From positions 1 through 13,988 of the forward strand of contig CANQDB010000026.1 in assembly GCA_947591175.1 (NCBI GenBank): a DNA stretch of 13,988 bases. Reading direction: 5' to 3'. Within the stretch, counting starts at the first letter, position 1. Each line of letters opens with the position of its first letter. Source of the DNA: an uncultured Bacilli bacterium. GTDB taxonomy: Bacteria > Bacillota_I > Bacilli_A > RF39 > UBA660. The position numbers and the translations under genes are program-made. The notes under the pieces are model-generated. The model had not been told where the DNA came from, made no database searches, and worked only from the letters and a program-made list of their open reading frames with translations. Positions 7,268-13,988 of the stretch are shown here, piece after piece.

Positions 7268-9220
7268 CTAAATATCCAAATTTTGAACATTCCAAGCATT
7301 TTCTTCAATAAACTTACGTCTTGGATCTACTTCGTCACCCATTAACTTTTCGAAAATAGCATCGGCAGCCATACAATCGTCTACCGTAATTTTACGAAGA
7401 ACTCTCTTTTCAATATCCATAGTAGTTTCATTTAACTCTTCAGCATCCATCTCTCCTAAACCTTTCATTCTAGCAATTTCAGCACGTGAGCGAACATTTT
7501 CAGGAAGAGAATTCATATATGCGTCCAATTCTTCTTCATTTAAAACATACTTTCTAGTTTTACCATGCATAATTCTAAACAAAGGTGGTTGAGCAGCATA
7601 GACGTGTCCTGCTTGCACAATCGGTCTAAAGAAACGATAAAACAAAGTTAATAACAAAACACGAATATGTGAACCATCGACATCGGCATCGGTCATGATA
7701 ATAATCTTATCGTACCGTAATTTTGATAAATCGAAGTATTCTCCAATTCCCGTTCCAAAAGCCGTAATAATAGTTTTAATTTCTTCATTGCCAAGAGCCC
7801 TATCAAGACGAGCCTTTTCAACATTCAAAATCTTACCACGTAAAGGAAGAATTGCCTGTGTCATCGAATCACGACCTTTTTTAGCCGAACCACCAGCGGA
7901 ATCTCCCTCGACTATAAATATCTCTGAAACAGTTGGATCTTTACTCTTACAATCAGATAACTTACCAAAGAAATTAGTAGTAGCTAAATCACTTTTACGT
8001 GTTGCTTCTCTTGCTTTCTTGGCAGCCATTCTAGCGTTTCTTGCTAAGATTGCTTTTCCAATAATAGTTCTTGCTTCTTCGGGATTTTCAAGTAAGAAAC
8101 GTTCAAAACCTTCCGCAAAAACACTATCGGCTAGATTCTTAACTTCCGAGTTACCAAGACGTCCTTTAGTCTGACCTTCAAATTGAGGATTAGGATGCTT
8201 ACAAGAAATAATCATCGTTAAACCTTCTTTAACATCGTCATCTTTAAGGTTTTCGTCCTTCTCTTTTAAAATGTTATTCTTTCTTGCATAATTATTGATA
8301 ACTCTAGTTAAAGCTCTTTTAACGCCATCTTCATGTGTACCACCATCATGCGTGTTAATATTATTAACAAATGAATAAATATTAGTATTGTAAGATGTAT
8401 TGTATTGCATAGCAACTTCAAAGAAAACATCGTTCTTTTCGCCACTTAAATGAATGATATCCTCATGAATTGGAGTCTTTTCTTGATTGATAAAGCGAAC
8501 ATACTCACTTATACCACCTTCGTAAATGAACGTTTCACCTGTCGTATCTTCCATATCACGGTCATCACGAATATTAAGAGATAAACCACGATTTAAGAAA
8601 GCAAGTTCTCGAATTCTTACCTTTAAAGTTTCATAATCGTAAATATCAGTATCAAAAATATCAGGATCAGGTTTAAAAGTTACTGTCGTTCCCGTCCGTT
8701 TAATATCACAATCGCCTATTACGTGAAGTGGACTAACAGTATGACCACCATTTTCAAAACGAATTTGGTAAACTTTGCCATCTTTATAGACTGTTACTTC
8801 AACCCATTTTGAAAGCGCATTAACGACACTAGCACCTACACCATGAAGACCTCCAGATACTTTGTATCCGCCTCCACCGAACTTTCCACCAGCATGTAAA
8901 ACCGTATAAACAGTCTCAACTGTCGAAACTCCTGTTTTAGGATGCACATCTACTGGAATTCCACGACCATCATCTTTAACCGTTACCGAGTTATCCTTAT
9001 TAATAATAACTTCAATATGATGACAAAATCCTGCTAAGGCTTCATCGATTGAGTTATCGACAATTTCCCAGACAAGATGATGTAATCCTTTTACATCGGT
9101 AGTACCAATGTACATACCAGGTCTTTTTCTAACAGCTTCTAACCCTTCTAAGACTTGAATCGCACTCGAATCATATTCCGTTTCTTCACTAACGGTCGTA
9201 TCCACAACTGTTTCTTCCAT
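7268..9220 (-). CDS. gyrB: DNA gyrase subunit B
   Basis: 650 residues, close to Bacillus GyrB. It supplies the ATPase that drives strand passage. The N-terminal GHKL domain shows catalytic E52 and N56 ([15 protein letters not shown]), D83 with GRGIP (83-89), and the lid glycines [10 protein letters not shown]. The transducer domain follows. The Toprim metal site comprises E438 in [15 protein letters not shown] and D511/D513 in [12 protein letters not shown]. The C-terminus carries [11 protein letters not shown] and a tail ending in NVQNLDI, almost as in Bacillus. It starts two bases after the recF stop, with its ribosome site AAAGGG inside recF. Its TAG forms part of the gyrA ribosome binding site. 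GyrB rather than ParE is supported by linkage to recF and gyrA. Confidence 0.98.
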   Translation of the reverse strand: MEETVVDTTVSEETEYDSSAIQVLEGLEAVRKRPGMYIGTTDVKGLHHLVWEIVDNSIDEALAGFCHHIEVIINKDNSVTVKDDGRGIPVDVHPKTGVSTVETVYTVLHAGGKFGGGGYKVSGGLHGVGASVVNALSKWVEVTVYKDGKVYQIRFENGGHTVSPLHVIGDCDIKRTGTTVTFKPDPDIFDTDIYDYETLKVRIRELAFLNRGLSLNIRDDRDMEDTTGETFIYEGGISEYVRFINQEKTPIHEDIIHLSGEKNDVFFEVAMQYNTSYNTNIYSFVNNINTHDGGTHEDGVKRALTRVINNYARKNNILKEKDENLKDDDVKEGLTMIISCKHPNPQFEGQTKGRLGNSEVKNLADSVFAEGFERFLLENPEEARTIIGKAILARNARMAAKKAREATRKSDLATTNFFGKLSDCKSKDPTVSEIFIVEGDSAGGSAKKGRDSMTQAILPLRGKILNVEKARLDRALGNEEIKTIITAFGTGIGEYFDLSKLRYDKIIIMTDADVDGSHIRVLLLTLFYRFFRPIVQAGHVYAAQPPLFRIMHGKTRKYVLNEEELDAYMNSLPENVRSRAEIARMKGLGEMDAEELNETTMDIEKRVLRKITVDDCMAADAIFEKLMGDEVDPRRKFIEENAWNVQNLDI

Positions 9221-9222
9221 AT

Positions 9223-10338
9223 TTAATCAACCCTTTCTGTAACAAAACCGCCACGAACATCAAATATTTTAGCATTCTGTAAAACACTCTTTTGAATATC
9301 TTTTAAGTCCGTTGTCGTTATAATCGTCTGTATATCATTTTCGATATATTTTAGTAATTTGTTCTTTTTCTTTCGATCAATCTCACTAAAAATATCGTCT
9401 AATAAAAGAATTGGCATAGTATCAGTATCTTCTTTAAATATTTCGATTTCCGCTAATTTAAAGCATATAATTGCTAATCGCTGTTGCCCTTGTGAGGCAT
9501 AAAAACGCATATTTTCATCATCTAAATAAAAGGAAAAATCATCACGATGTGGCCCATACAACGTAGTACCTTGGGATAGTTCTCGATCAAAATTAGTACT
9601 CAATTTAAACTGCATCTTTTTTGTAATCTCTTCGGAAGTAAAAGTACTCAACTCAATATTTGGTTCATAATGAATTGATAGTCCTGAAACACCCGTTATA
9701 TTTTGATAAATCGCACCTATTTTTTGATTAATGCGGTCTAAAAAAGAACGACGGCATTGGTAAATTCGAATCGCTCTTTCTATCAATTTTTCATCTAAAA
9801 TATGTAGGTATTTTTCATCACTCAAATGATTTATATACATTCTCTTTAAATATTCATTCCGGTTTTTTAGGATTTTACTATACTCATTATATAGTTGAAT
9901 ATAACTACGAGATAGTTGACTCATTTCAATATTCAGTAAATTTCTTCTAATTTGTGGTGAGTCTTTAATGATATTTAAATCATCTGGCGTAAATATAATT
10001 ACATTTAGATTAGTAATATAATCGGCTATTCTTCGAATTTCAGTGCGATTAACCAAAACTTTTTTTTGTTGTTTTTCCAGTTGTACTTCTAGGTCACGAA
10101 AGATCTTATCATCTTTGACCGTACCTTTTATTTTTGCTTTTTCCTCCCCTATTTTTATCAATGTGTTTTCGATACCTAAACGATGACTTTTCGTTAAGGC
10201 TAGCAAATAGATACTTTCGAGAATATTGGTTTTTCCTTGAGCATTATTTCCAACAAAGATATTAACACCTTTGCTTAATTTTAAATCTATCTTCTTATAG
10301 TTTCTAAAATTTAAAAGACTAATTTTAGTTAAAATCAT
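9223..10338 (-). CDS. recF: DNA replication and repair protein RecF
   Basis: 371 residues, full length. It is an SMC-like ATPase that binds gapped DNA and, with RecO and RecR, directs RecA to it. Walker A is GNNAQGKT (30-37). The ABC-type signature SQGQQR is at 282-287, preceded by LYGPHRDDF (260-268), and Walker B is PILLLDD (309-315). The start [14 protein letters not shown] matches the usual RecF N-terminus. However, the ATG at 10338 has no Shine-Dalgarno of its own. It overlaps by four bases (ATGA) the stop of an 8-residue ORF that does have one, so recF is probably translated by coupling. gyrB follows after two bases. Confidence 0.97.
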   Translation of the reverse strand: MILTKISLLNFRNYKKIDLKLSKGVNIFVGNNAQGKTNILESIYLLALTKSHRLGIENTLIKIGEEKAKIKGTVKDDKIFRDLEVQLEKQQKKVLVNRTEIRRIADYITNLNVIIFTPDDLNIIKDSPQIRRNLLNIEMSQLSRSYIQLYNEYSKILKNRNEYLKRMYINHLSDEKYLHILDEKLIERAIRIYQCRRSFLDRINQKIGAIYQNITGVSGLSIHYEPNIELSTFTSEEITKKMQFKLSTNFDRELSQGTTLYGPHRDDFSFYLDDENMRFYASQGQQRLAIICFKLAEIEIFKEDTDTMPILLLDDIFSEIDRKKKNKLLKYIENDIQTIITTTDLKDIQKSVLQNAKIFDVRGGFVTERVD

Positions 10339-10361
10339 TTATTTGGCATAAAAACGCTCAT
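10335..10361 (-). CDS. Candidate 8-residue leader peptide coupled to recF
   Basis: Encodes MSVFMPNK and stops at TGA, which overlaps the recF ATG as ATGA. It has a good ribosome site (AAAGGTGAT, with AGGTG five bases before its ATG), whereas recF has none. Seen directly: the ORF, its site and the overlap. Inferred: translation, and its use to bring ribosomes to recF. It is too short to assess by homology, and could be the leftover of a lost upstream gene or a chance arrangement. Confidence 0.5.
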   Translation of the reverse strand: MSVFMPNK

Positions 10362-10407
10362 AGAATCACCTTTATTCTTTTTCCAATACTCCTATACACA
10401 CATACCT

Positions 10408-10416
10408 ATTATAACA
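10408..10416 (-). promoter_or_regulatory. Probable promoter of recF-gyrB-gyrA
   Basis: The minus strand reads TGT-TATAAT, an extended -10 with a perfect hexamer. Transcription would start near 10401, leaving a 5' leader of about 60 bases containing the short peptide ORF. The -35 region (TGGTCT at 17 bases) is poor. It lies just after the terminator of the comK-like gene. Confidence 0.6.
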
Positions 10417-10437
10417 TAGAATTTCTTTTCAGACCAC

Positions 10438-10464
10438 AAAAAAAGGCTTTTTTAGCCCTTTTTT
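10438..10464 (-). terminator. Intrinsic terminator of the comK-like gene
   Basis: The minus strand shows GGCT-AAAA-AGCC extended by one G-T pair and six A-T pairs, then a run of T. The stop codon TAA overlaps the first arm. Because both sides carry A/T runs it could act in both directions. It separates comK from the recF promoter. Confidence 0.85.
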
Positions 10465-10909
10465 AGTTATTTTTTCGTCGATTAACAATACATTCTAATA
10501 GAGTGGCTTTTACGTATTGATTATTTAAGCAAGAACTTGAGCAATTAGTTTTAATTTCTTTACCGTTTTTAAAATATACATGAGCCTTATTACGGTCCTT
10601 ACTAGTATGATCAAAATATTTAGATGAAATCCAAATACAGTTATCAGTTATCGGCGACTCAGTTGGAAAAAATATCAACTGTTGAGCCTCAGCAATGACA
10701 ATTGGAAGTTTGTATTTTGCGTTTAACATTGATTTAGAACCTGCCACCCTTCCTTCGTAACTACTACCAAAATAACGACAACTATTATCGATGATTTCAT
10801 ATGCAGACCTTTGCACTATGTACTCATCATCCTTTTCGACCACTCTTGCTTTTGTTTCAGAAACACCAATAATTGCTAGTGTTTCATCATTTATTTCATA
10901 ATCCTTCAC
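10463..10909 (-). CDS. comK: ComK-family transcription regulator, short form
   Basis: 148 residues. It aligns over most of its length with Bacillus subtilis ComK (192 residues), the master activator of DNA-uptake genes. Shared blocks are YEIN near the N-terminus, SCRYFGSSYEGRVAG (43-57; Bacillus has SCRFFGSSYAGRKAG), an FPT...CIWIS block (81-95), and V-F-NGK (111-117). It ends where Bacillus ComK has about 40 more residues, a region reported to carry the MecA-binding FMLYPK motif and residues needed for multimer formation and activation. Start is GTG at 10909 with AGGGGG upstream. It has its own probable promoter and terminator, and sits between dnaN and recF where Bacillus has yaaA. Family membership is strong; a role in competence is inference. 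Confidence 0.85.
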   Translation of the reverse strand: MKDYEINDETLAIIGVSETKARVVEKDDEYIVQRSAYEIIDNSCRYFGSSYEGRVAGSKSMLNAKYKLPIVIAEAQQLIFFPTESPITDNCIWISSKYFDHTSKDRNKAHVYFKNGKEIKTNCSSSCLNNQYVKATLLECIVNRRKNN

Positions 10910-10925
10910 GATTATGAACCCCCTT

Positions 10926-10946
10926 TCGCAAATAACACATTTGCGA
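10926..10946. repeat. Perfect inverted repeat in the comK leader
   Basis: TCGCAAAT, five bases, ATTTGCGA: 8-bp arms with perfect symmetry. It overlaps the predicted transcription start and ends a few bases before the comK ribosome binding site. It could be a repressor operator or a 5'-end hairpin affecting translation or RNA stability. It is not followed by a T-run, so it is not a terminator. Confidence 0.8.
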
Positions 10947-10950
10947 CACC

Positions 10951-10959
10951 ACTATACCA
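10951..10959 (-). promoter_or_regulatory. Possible comK promoter (-10) with tandem upstream repeats
   Basis: The minus strand reads TGG-TATAGT, an extended -10 with one mismatch. It sits in a short tandem duplication of ATAGTGG. No good -35 is seen. Instead TTCGACA occurs twice (10988-10994 and 10968-10974) with a 20-bp period upstream, suggesting an activator site. No ComK box (AAAA-N5-TTTT) was found here, so autoactivation as in Bacillus is not supported. Confidence 0.4.
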
Positions 10960-11000
10960 CTATGATTTGTCGAAAAAGGACTAATTATGTCGAATAAGGT

Positions 11001-11035
11001 AAAAAAAAAGAAAGAAGTGTTAAATCTTTCTAAAT
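11001..11035 (-). terminator. Intrinsic terminator of dnaN
   Basis: On the minus strand AGAAAGA and TCTTTCT form a 7-bp stem around a nine-base loop, followed by eight more T. It lies right after the dnaN stop and separates dnaA-dnaN from comK. Confidence 0.7.
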
Positions 11036-11041
11036 TATTAA

Positions 11042-12163
11042 TTAATAAGTTCTAATAGGAAGTACTAATTGAACTAATGTAGGATCCTCTTGCGATTTTA
11101 AAATAATCGGTTTAATTTCCCCTACAAAAGAGATATCGACTTTTTCAGAAGAAAATGATTTTAAAGCCTCCATCATATATTTAGCTACAAAGGAAATACG
11201 AATATTTTCATCATTATTTTTAAGAACTTGCATCTTTTCATCAGCTCGTCCTAACTCTAATGAACTAGATTGAAGTGTCAATAAGTTATCATTTGTCTCC
11301 AAAGTTACGACATTCTTCTCTTTATCGCTAGTTAAGATACTTGCTCTATCTATAACATTATATAGATCTACTACCGATGTTGTAATTGTTAATAAAGAAT
11401 CCTCTGGCAATAAATTAGAAGTATTAGGATAAGTTCCACTAATTAGACGTGATTGAAATAATAAGTTACCATATTTAAATAATATCTTGTTGTTAAAAAT
11501 ATGCATTTCAATTGCCTCTTCAGTTTCGTTTATAATTCGATTAAACTCAATAAGATTCTTACTTGGAATAATGATATTATAACTATCTTCAACAGGACTT
11601 TCTAATTCTATTACTTTACGAGCTAAACGATATGAGTCCGTAACGTTACATTCTAGTAAGTTACCACCTATCTTAAAGTTAATACCTGTTAACACTGGAC
11701 GAGATTCATCATTAGAAGCCGCAAACGATGTTTGATTGACGATATCCTTAAAAATATTAGTCTTTAAATAAACAGGACTCTTACTTTCTTCTAGACTTAT
11801 ACTAGGATACTCACTTTTATCGATTCCATTCAAGTTAAATTCACTATTTTCAGTATAGATAACAATTTTTAATTCATCTACTACTTCTATATTAATATAT
11901 TCATCTGGTAATTTTCTTACGATGTCTAAAACGTATTTACCTTGAATGATAATAGAACCTTCCATTTCGATATCCATATTATCTTCACTTGGAATAAAGA
12001 CTTGAATAGTAATATCATTATCCGATGCTAATAATGTTAAACCTTTCTTTGTTAAATCAAATTTAACTCCTGATAAAATTGGTATTAAGTTTTTTGTTGA
12101 GATAGCCTTCGACACTTTGTTTAAACCATCTAGTAAAACCTCTTTTTTAATTTTTAATTTCAT
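11042..12163 (-). CDS. dnaN: DNA polymerase III beta subunit (sliding clamp)
   Basis: 373 residues, near the Bacillus length of 378. The dimeric ring holds the polymerase and many repair proteins on DNA. The N-terminal domain opens with the typical LDGLNKVSKAISTKNLIPILSGVKF. Three clamp domains of about 120 residues follow, with the conserved SRPVLTGINF block opening domain 2 (about 154-163). The C-terminus VQLVLPIRTY matches the family end, where the last residues form part of the partner-binding cleft. The start has AAGGA upstream. It lies 126 bases from dnaA across the second half of oriC, probably with its own promoter there. Confidence 0.97.
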   Translation of the reverse strand: MKLKIKKEVLLDGLNKVSKAISTKNLIPILSGVKFDLTKKGLTLLASDNDITIQVFIPSEDNMDIEMEGSIIIQGKYVLDIVRKLPDEYINIEVVDELKIVIYTENSEFNLNGIDKSEYPSISLEESKSPVYLKTNIFKDIVNQTSFAASNDESRPVLTGINFKIGGNLLECNVTDSYRLARKVIELESPVEDSYNIIIPSKNLIEFNRIINETEEAIEMHIFNNKILFKYGNLLFQSRLISGTYPNTSNLLPEDSLLTITTSVVDLYNVIDRASILTSDKEKNVVTLETNDNLLTLQSSSLELGRADEKMQVLKNNDENIRISFVAKYMMEALKSFSSEKVDISFVGEIKPIILKSQEDPTLVQLVLPIRTY

Positions 12164-12289
12164 ATGTATTCCTTCTTTCTTTTATTTATTTCTATTATTA
12201 TTACAGTGGATACTGTGGATAATTTTTTAAAATTGTTGTCACTAAACATTATAATCAAATTTTATCCAGTGGATAAGTGGTGGATAACT
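12164..12289. other. oriC, downstream half (dnaA-dnaN intergenic region)
   Basis: Contains a perfect DnaA box, TGTGGATAA on the plus strand (12214-12222), directly abutting a two-mismatch box AGTGGATAC (12205-12213). One base later comes a 12-base triplet run (12192-12203; minus strand TAATAATAATAG) resembling DnaA-trio elements. A second cluster near the dnaA stop has one-mismatch boxes AGTGGATAA (12268-12276) and GGTGGATAA (12279-12287), and an overlapping weaker TTATCCAGT (12262-12270). A/T-rich DNA lies between. This layout matches the bipartite origins of Bacillus, where unwinding occurs on this side of dnaA. Confidence 0.8.
12248..12253 (-). promoter_or_regulatory. Possible dnaN promoter (-10)
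   Basis: A perfect TATAAT on the minus strand, with TTATCC 17 bases upstream as a weak -35 that is itself part of a DnaA box. Start would be near 12241, giving a leader of about 78 bases. DnaA bound to the box would then occlude the promoter. Positional evidence only. Confidence 0.45.
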
Positions 12290-13657
12290 TTATTGAATAT
12301 CTTTTTTTAACTTTTCTATCATGTTAGCAAGTTCTTTATTCGTTTGCATTTCGCGTTCGATTTTTTCTACCGAAAACATTACCGTTGTATGATCTTTTCC
12401 ACCAAATTCAGCTCCTATTTTAGGATAAGACTCATCAGTCATCTTTCGACAAAGATACATTGCTACCTGCCTTGGAAACGCTAGGTTAGCGCTTCGTTTT
12501 TTACTTTTCATATCCTCGGGAGCAATTCGGAAAAACTCCGCCACAATTCTTTGAATTTTTTGAATATTATTTTTTTCACTAACACCTTTGTTAATAAAAT
12601 CTTTCAAAGCCTCAATCGCGACATCTAACGTAATATCTGAAATGTTCATCATAGCCGAATATGCGATAAGTCTATTAATAGCTCCTTCTAGAGTTCTAAC
12701 ATCACTTCGCATATTGGAAGCGATATACTCGATAACGTCATCTGGAATTTCTTTAACAATGGCACCACCTAAGATTTTTTTTCGTAAAATCGACACTCGT
12801 AAATCGAAATCAGGTGGGAAAATATCCACTGTTAAGCCCCAACAAAATCTAGTTCGTAATCTACTTTCAAATAGTTTTAAATCTTCGGGGGATCGATCAC
12901 TTGAAATAATAATCTGTTTATTATCACTATGTAAGGTATTAAAAGTGTGGAAAAATTCTTGTTGAGTCTTAGTAGCCGTTCCTAACATTTGAATATCGTC
13001 GATAATTAAAACATCTATATTTCGATATTTTGTTTTAAAATGTTCTAAATAATCAAGGTTTGTACCATTATCATCTTTTTTATTGACACCTCGAAAATCA
13101 CTTATAAACTGTTCACTAGTAACATAGAGTACATTTTTATCGGAATGCTCTACTATATAATTACCAATTGCGTGCATCAGATGTGTTTTTCCAAGTCCAC
13201 TATTTCCATATATAAATAATGGATTGTACATCTTACCAGGATTTTCGGCGACTGATAAGGATGCTGCATGAGCAAACTTATTACTATTACCTACAATAAA
13301 GTTATCAAAGTTATATTCCTTTTTTAAATTCGATTGAATTCGATTGAAATTCTCTTGTTTACTCTCGATTTGTTCTTCTTTTCTTTTTTCAATTTCTTTT
13401 TGTTCTTCGACTTCTTCTTGCAAAATAAATTCTAATTCGTAATTCGTTCCCGACAACTTATACAATATATTAGTAATAATTTCACCATAATTATCAGCTA
13501 AATGTTGCTTATGAATCAATAAAGGAACAATAATTATAGCTTTTTCTCCTTTTAGTTCATAAAGACGAGTATCTTTGAACCAGGTTTCGAAGGCGAGAGT
13601 TGTGACTTCTTTTTTGATTTCATCTAGAAAGTTATCCCATAAGACGGCAACATTCAT
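12290..13657 (-). CDS. dnaA: Chromosomal replication initiator protein DnaA
   Basis: 455 residues, all four domains present. Domain I (about 1-80) includes FETWFKDTRLYEL. A short charged linker rich in Glu, Lys and Gln (about 81-105) is domain II. The AAA+ domain has Walker A GNSGLGKT (151-158), Walker B VLIIDDIQML (216-225) and the arginine-finger region FESRLRTRF (263-271). Domain IV, which reads DnaA boxes, has AFPRQVAMYLCRKMTDESYPKIGAEFGGKDHTTV (393-426). The ATG at 13657 has GAGGGGAG seven bases upstream. Flanking DnaA boxes suggest autoregulation. It is the first gene from the origin, and dnaN follows. Confidence 0.98.
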   Translation of the reverse strand: MNVAVLWDNFLDEIKKEVTTLAFETWFKDTRLYELKGEKAIIIVPLLIHKQHLADNYGEIITNILYKLSGTNYELEFILQEEVEEQKEIEKRKEEQIESKQENFNRIQSNLKKEYNFDNFIVGNSNKFAHAASLSVAENPGKMYNPLFIYGNSGLGKTHLMHAIGNYIVEHSDKNVLYVTSEQFISDFRGVNKKDDNGTNLDYLEHFKTKYRNIDVLIIDDIQMLGTATKTQQEFFHTFNTLHSDNKQIIISSDRSPEDLKLFESRLRTRFCWGLTVDIFPPDFDLRVSILRKKILGGAIVKEIPDDVIEYIASNMRSDVRTLEGAINRLIAYSAMMNISDITLDVAIEALKDFINKGVSEKNNIQKIQRIVAEFFRIAPEDMKSKKRSANLAFPRQVAMYLCRKMTDESYPKIGAEFGGKDHTTVMFSVEKIEREMQTNKELANMIEKLKKDIQ

Positions 13658-13988
13658 GCTCTCACTCCCCTCGCCTATTTTTCTAAAAAAGTAAATTTAT
13701 GGTTTCTATTTTAAACGAAATTGTTAAAAAATAAAAGCAAAAAAATTAAAAATTTTTCTATCCACACGATATCAACAACTTATCCACAAATTTATCCACC
13801 ATTCATAACCTTATTATATAAGGATTTGTCTTATTTTTCCACAGATTGTGTAAAATTTATAACTAACAAGTTAATTATATTTATACACATAGTTGTGGAT
13901 AAGTGGAAAACTGTTACAATTCACAGTTAAATTTAGAAAAAAGATAAAAATTTGAAAAAAGTTATCTTTTTTTGTTGCTTTTTGTTGT
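13658..13988. other. oriC, upstream half, with DnaA-box cluster and dnaA control region
   Basis: No credible gene. DnaA boxes: CTATCCACA (13758-13766, one mismatch), TTATCCACA (13780-13788, perfect), TTATCCACC (13792-13800), TTTTCCACA (13835-13843) and TTATACACA (13881-13889), all on the plus strand, and a perfect inverted box TGTGGATAA (13894-13902). A/T-only tracts fill the space towards dnaA. A weak -10 for dnaA (TAAAAT on the minus strand, 13708-13713) has no convincing -35. Dense boxes beside dnaA identify the initiator-binding half of a bipartite origin and probably repress dnaA. Confidence 0.88.
13937..13973. terminator. Possible bidirectional terminator at the outer edge of oriC
   Basis: AAAAAAGATAA pairs with TTATCTTTTTT (11 bp, only one G-C pair) around a 14-base loop, with T-runs in either reading direction. 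It could keep transcription from outside the window from entering the origin. The low G-C content makes this weak. Confidence 0.35.

Noticed and set aside
7695..8174. 159-residue plus-strand ORF opposite gyrB
   Set aside because: Shadow of the highly conserved gyrB coding strand, with no recognisable motif. The plus-strand ORFs at 830-1087, 5075-5302 and 12588-12965 were dropped for the same reason.
10335..10361. The short ORF before recF as a remnant of yaaA
   Set aside because: Eight residues share nothing recognisable with the S4-domain YaaA, and the gap to the upstream terminator is too short to hold decayed gene sequence.
13721..13930. 69-residue ORF on the plus strand in the origin region
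   Set aside because: It translates through the DnaA boxes, has no ribosome site and reads like low-complexity A/T translation; the DNA is explained as oriC.
1..13988. TGA read as tryptophan (Mollicute code)
   Set aside because: Tryptophans in dnaA and others are TGG, and TGA acts as the natural stop of bofA.
1..13988. CRISPR arrays, insertion sequences, tRNA or rRNA genes, defence islands
   Set aside because: No spaced repeat arrays, transposase-like ORFs, terminal repeats or structural RNA signatures other than the SRP RNA were seen.

Overview
This window is the replication-origin end of an AT-rich bacterial chromosome, almost certainly a low-GC member of the Bacilli (Bacillota). The evidence is the dnaA-dnaN-recF-gyrB-gyrA order, TTATCCACA-type DnaA boxes on both sides of dnaA, three perfect parS sites, a Noc-type palindrome, a small (about 80 nt) SRP RNA, a tadA/dnaX/ybaB/recR/bofA/holB cluster, and a ComK homologue. 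Trp is encoded by TGG and TGA is used as a stop, so this is not a Mollicute with a reassigned code. An uncultured gut lineage near Erysipelotrichales/RF39 would fit, but that placement is inference. Every supported gene lies on the minus strand, so transcription runs leftwards, away from the origin.

Right to left: 13658-13988 is the upstream half of oriC, with a DnaA-box cluster. dnaA (12290-13657) follows, then a second oriC half (12164-12289) with abutting DnaA boxes, a DnaA-trio-like TAA/TAG run and a probable dnaN promoter. dnaN (11042-12163) ends in an intrinsic terminator. A self-contained comK-like unit (10463-10909) comes next, with its own promoter region, an inverted repeat in the leader and its own terminator. 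In Bacillus this slot between dnaN and recF holds the S4-domain gene yaaA. A promoter, and a candidate 8-residue leader peptide overlapping the recF start, precede recF-gyrB-gyrA, which are packed with gaps of 2-13 bases and end in a strong terminator.

The gene-free stretch 4206-4620 is a chromosome-organisation locus: three TGTTTCACGTGAAACA parS sites plus one 24-bp perfect palindrome containing the Noc binding sequence ATTTCCCGGGAAAT. Left of it, a near-consensus promoter drives the SRP RNA, whose terminal helix and U-run end directly at the Shine-Dalgarno of tadA. A second promoter precedes the tight operon dnaX-ybaB-recR-bofA-holB, with holB running off the left edge.

Together the genes cover initiation (DnaA/oriC), the sliding clamp and loader subunits (DnaN, DnaX, delta prime), supercoiling (GyrAB), gap repair (RecF, RecR), protein targeting (SRP RNA) and tRNA editing (TadA). 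No CRISPR array, transposon, prophage or defence system is visible. The least ordinary elements are the comK-like unit with its leader, the parS/Noc cluster and the recF leader peptide.
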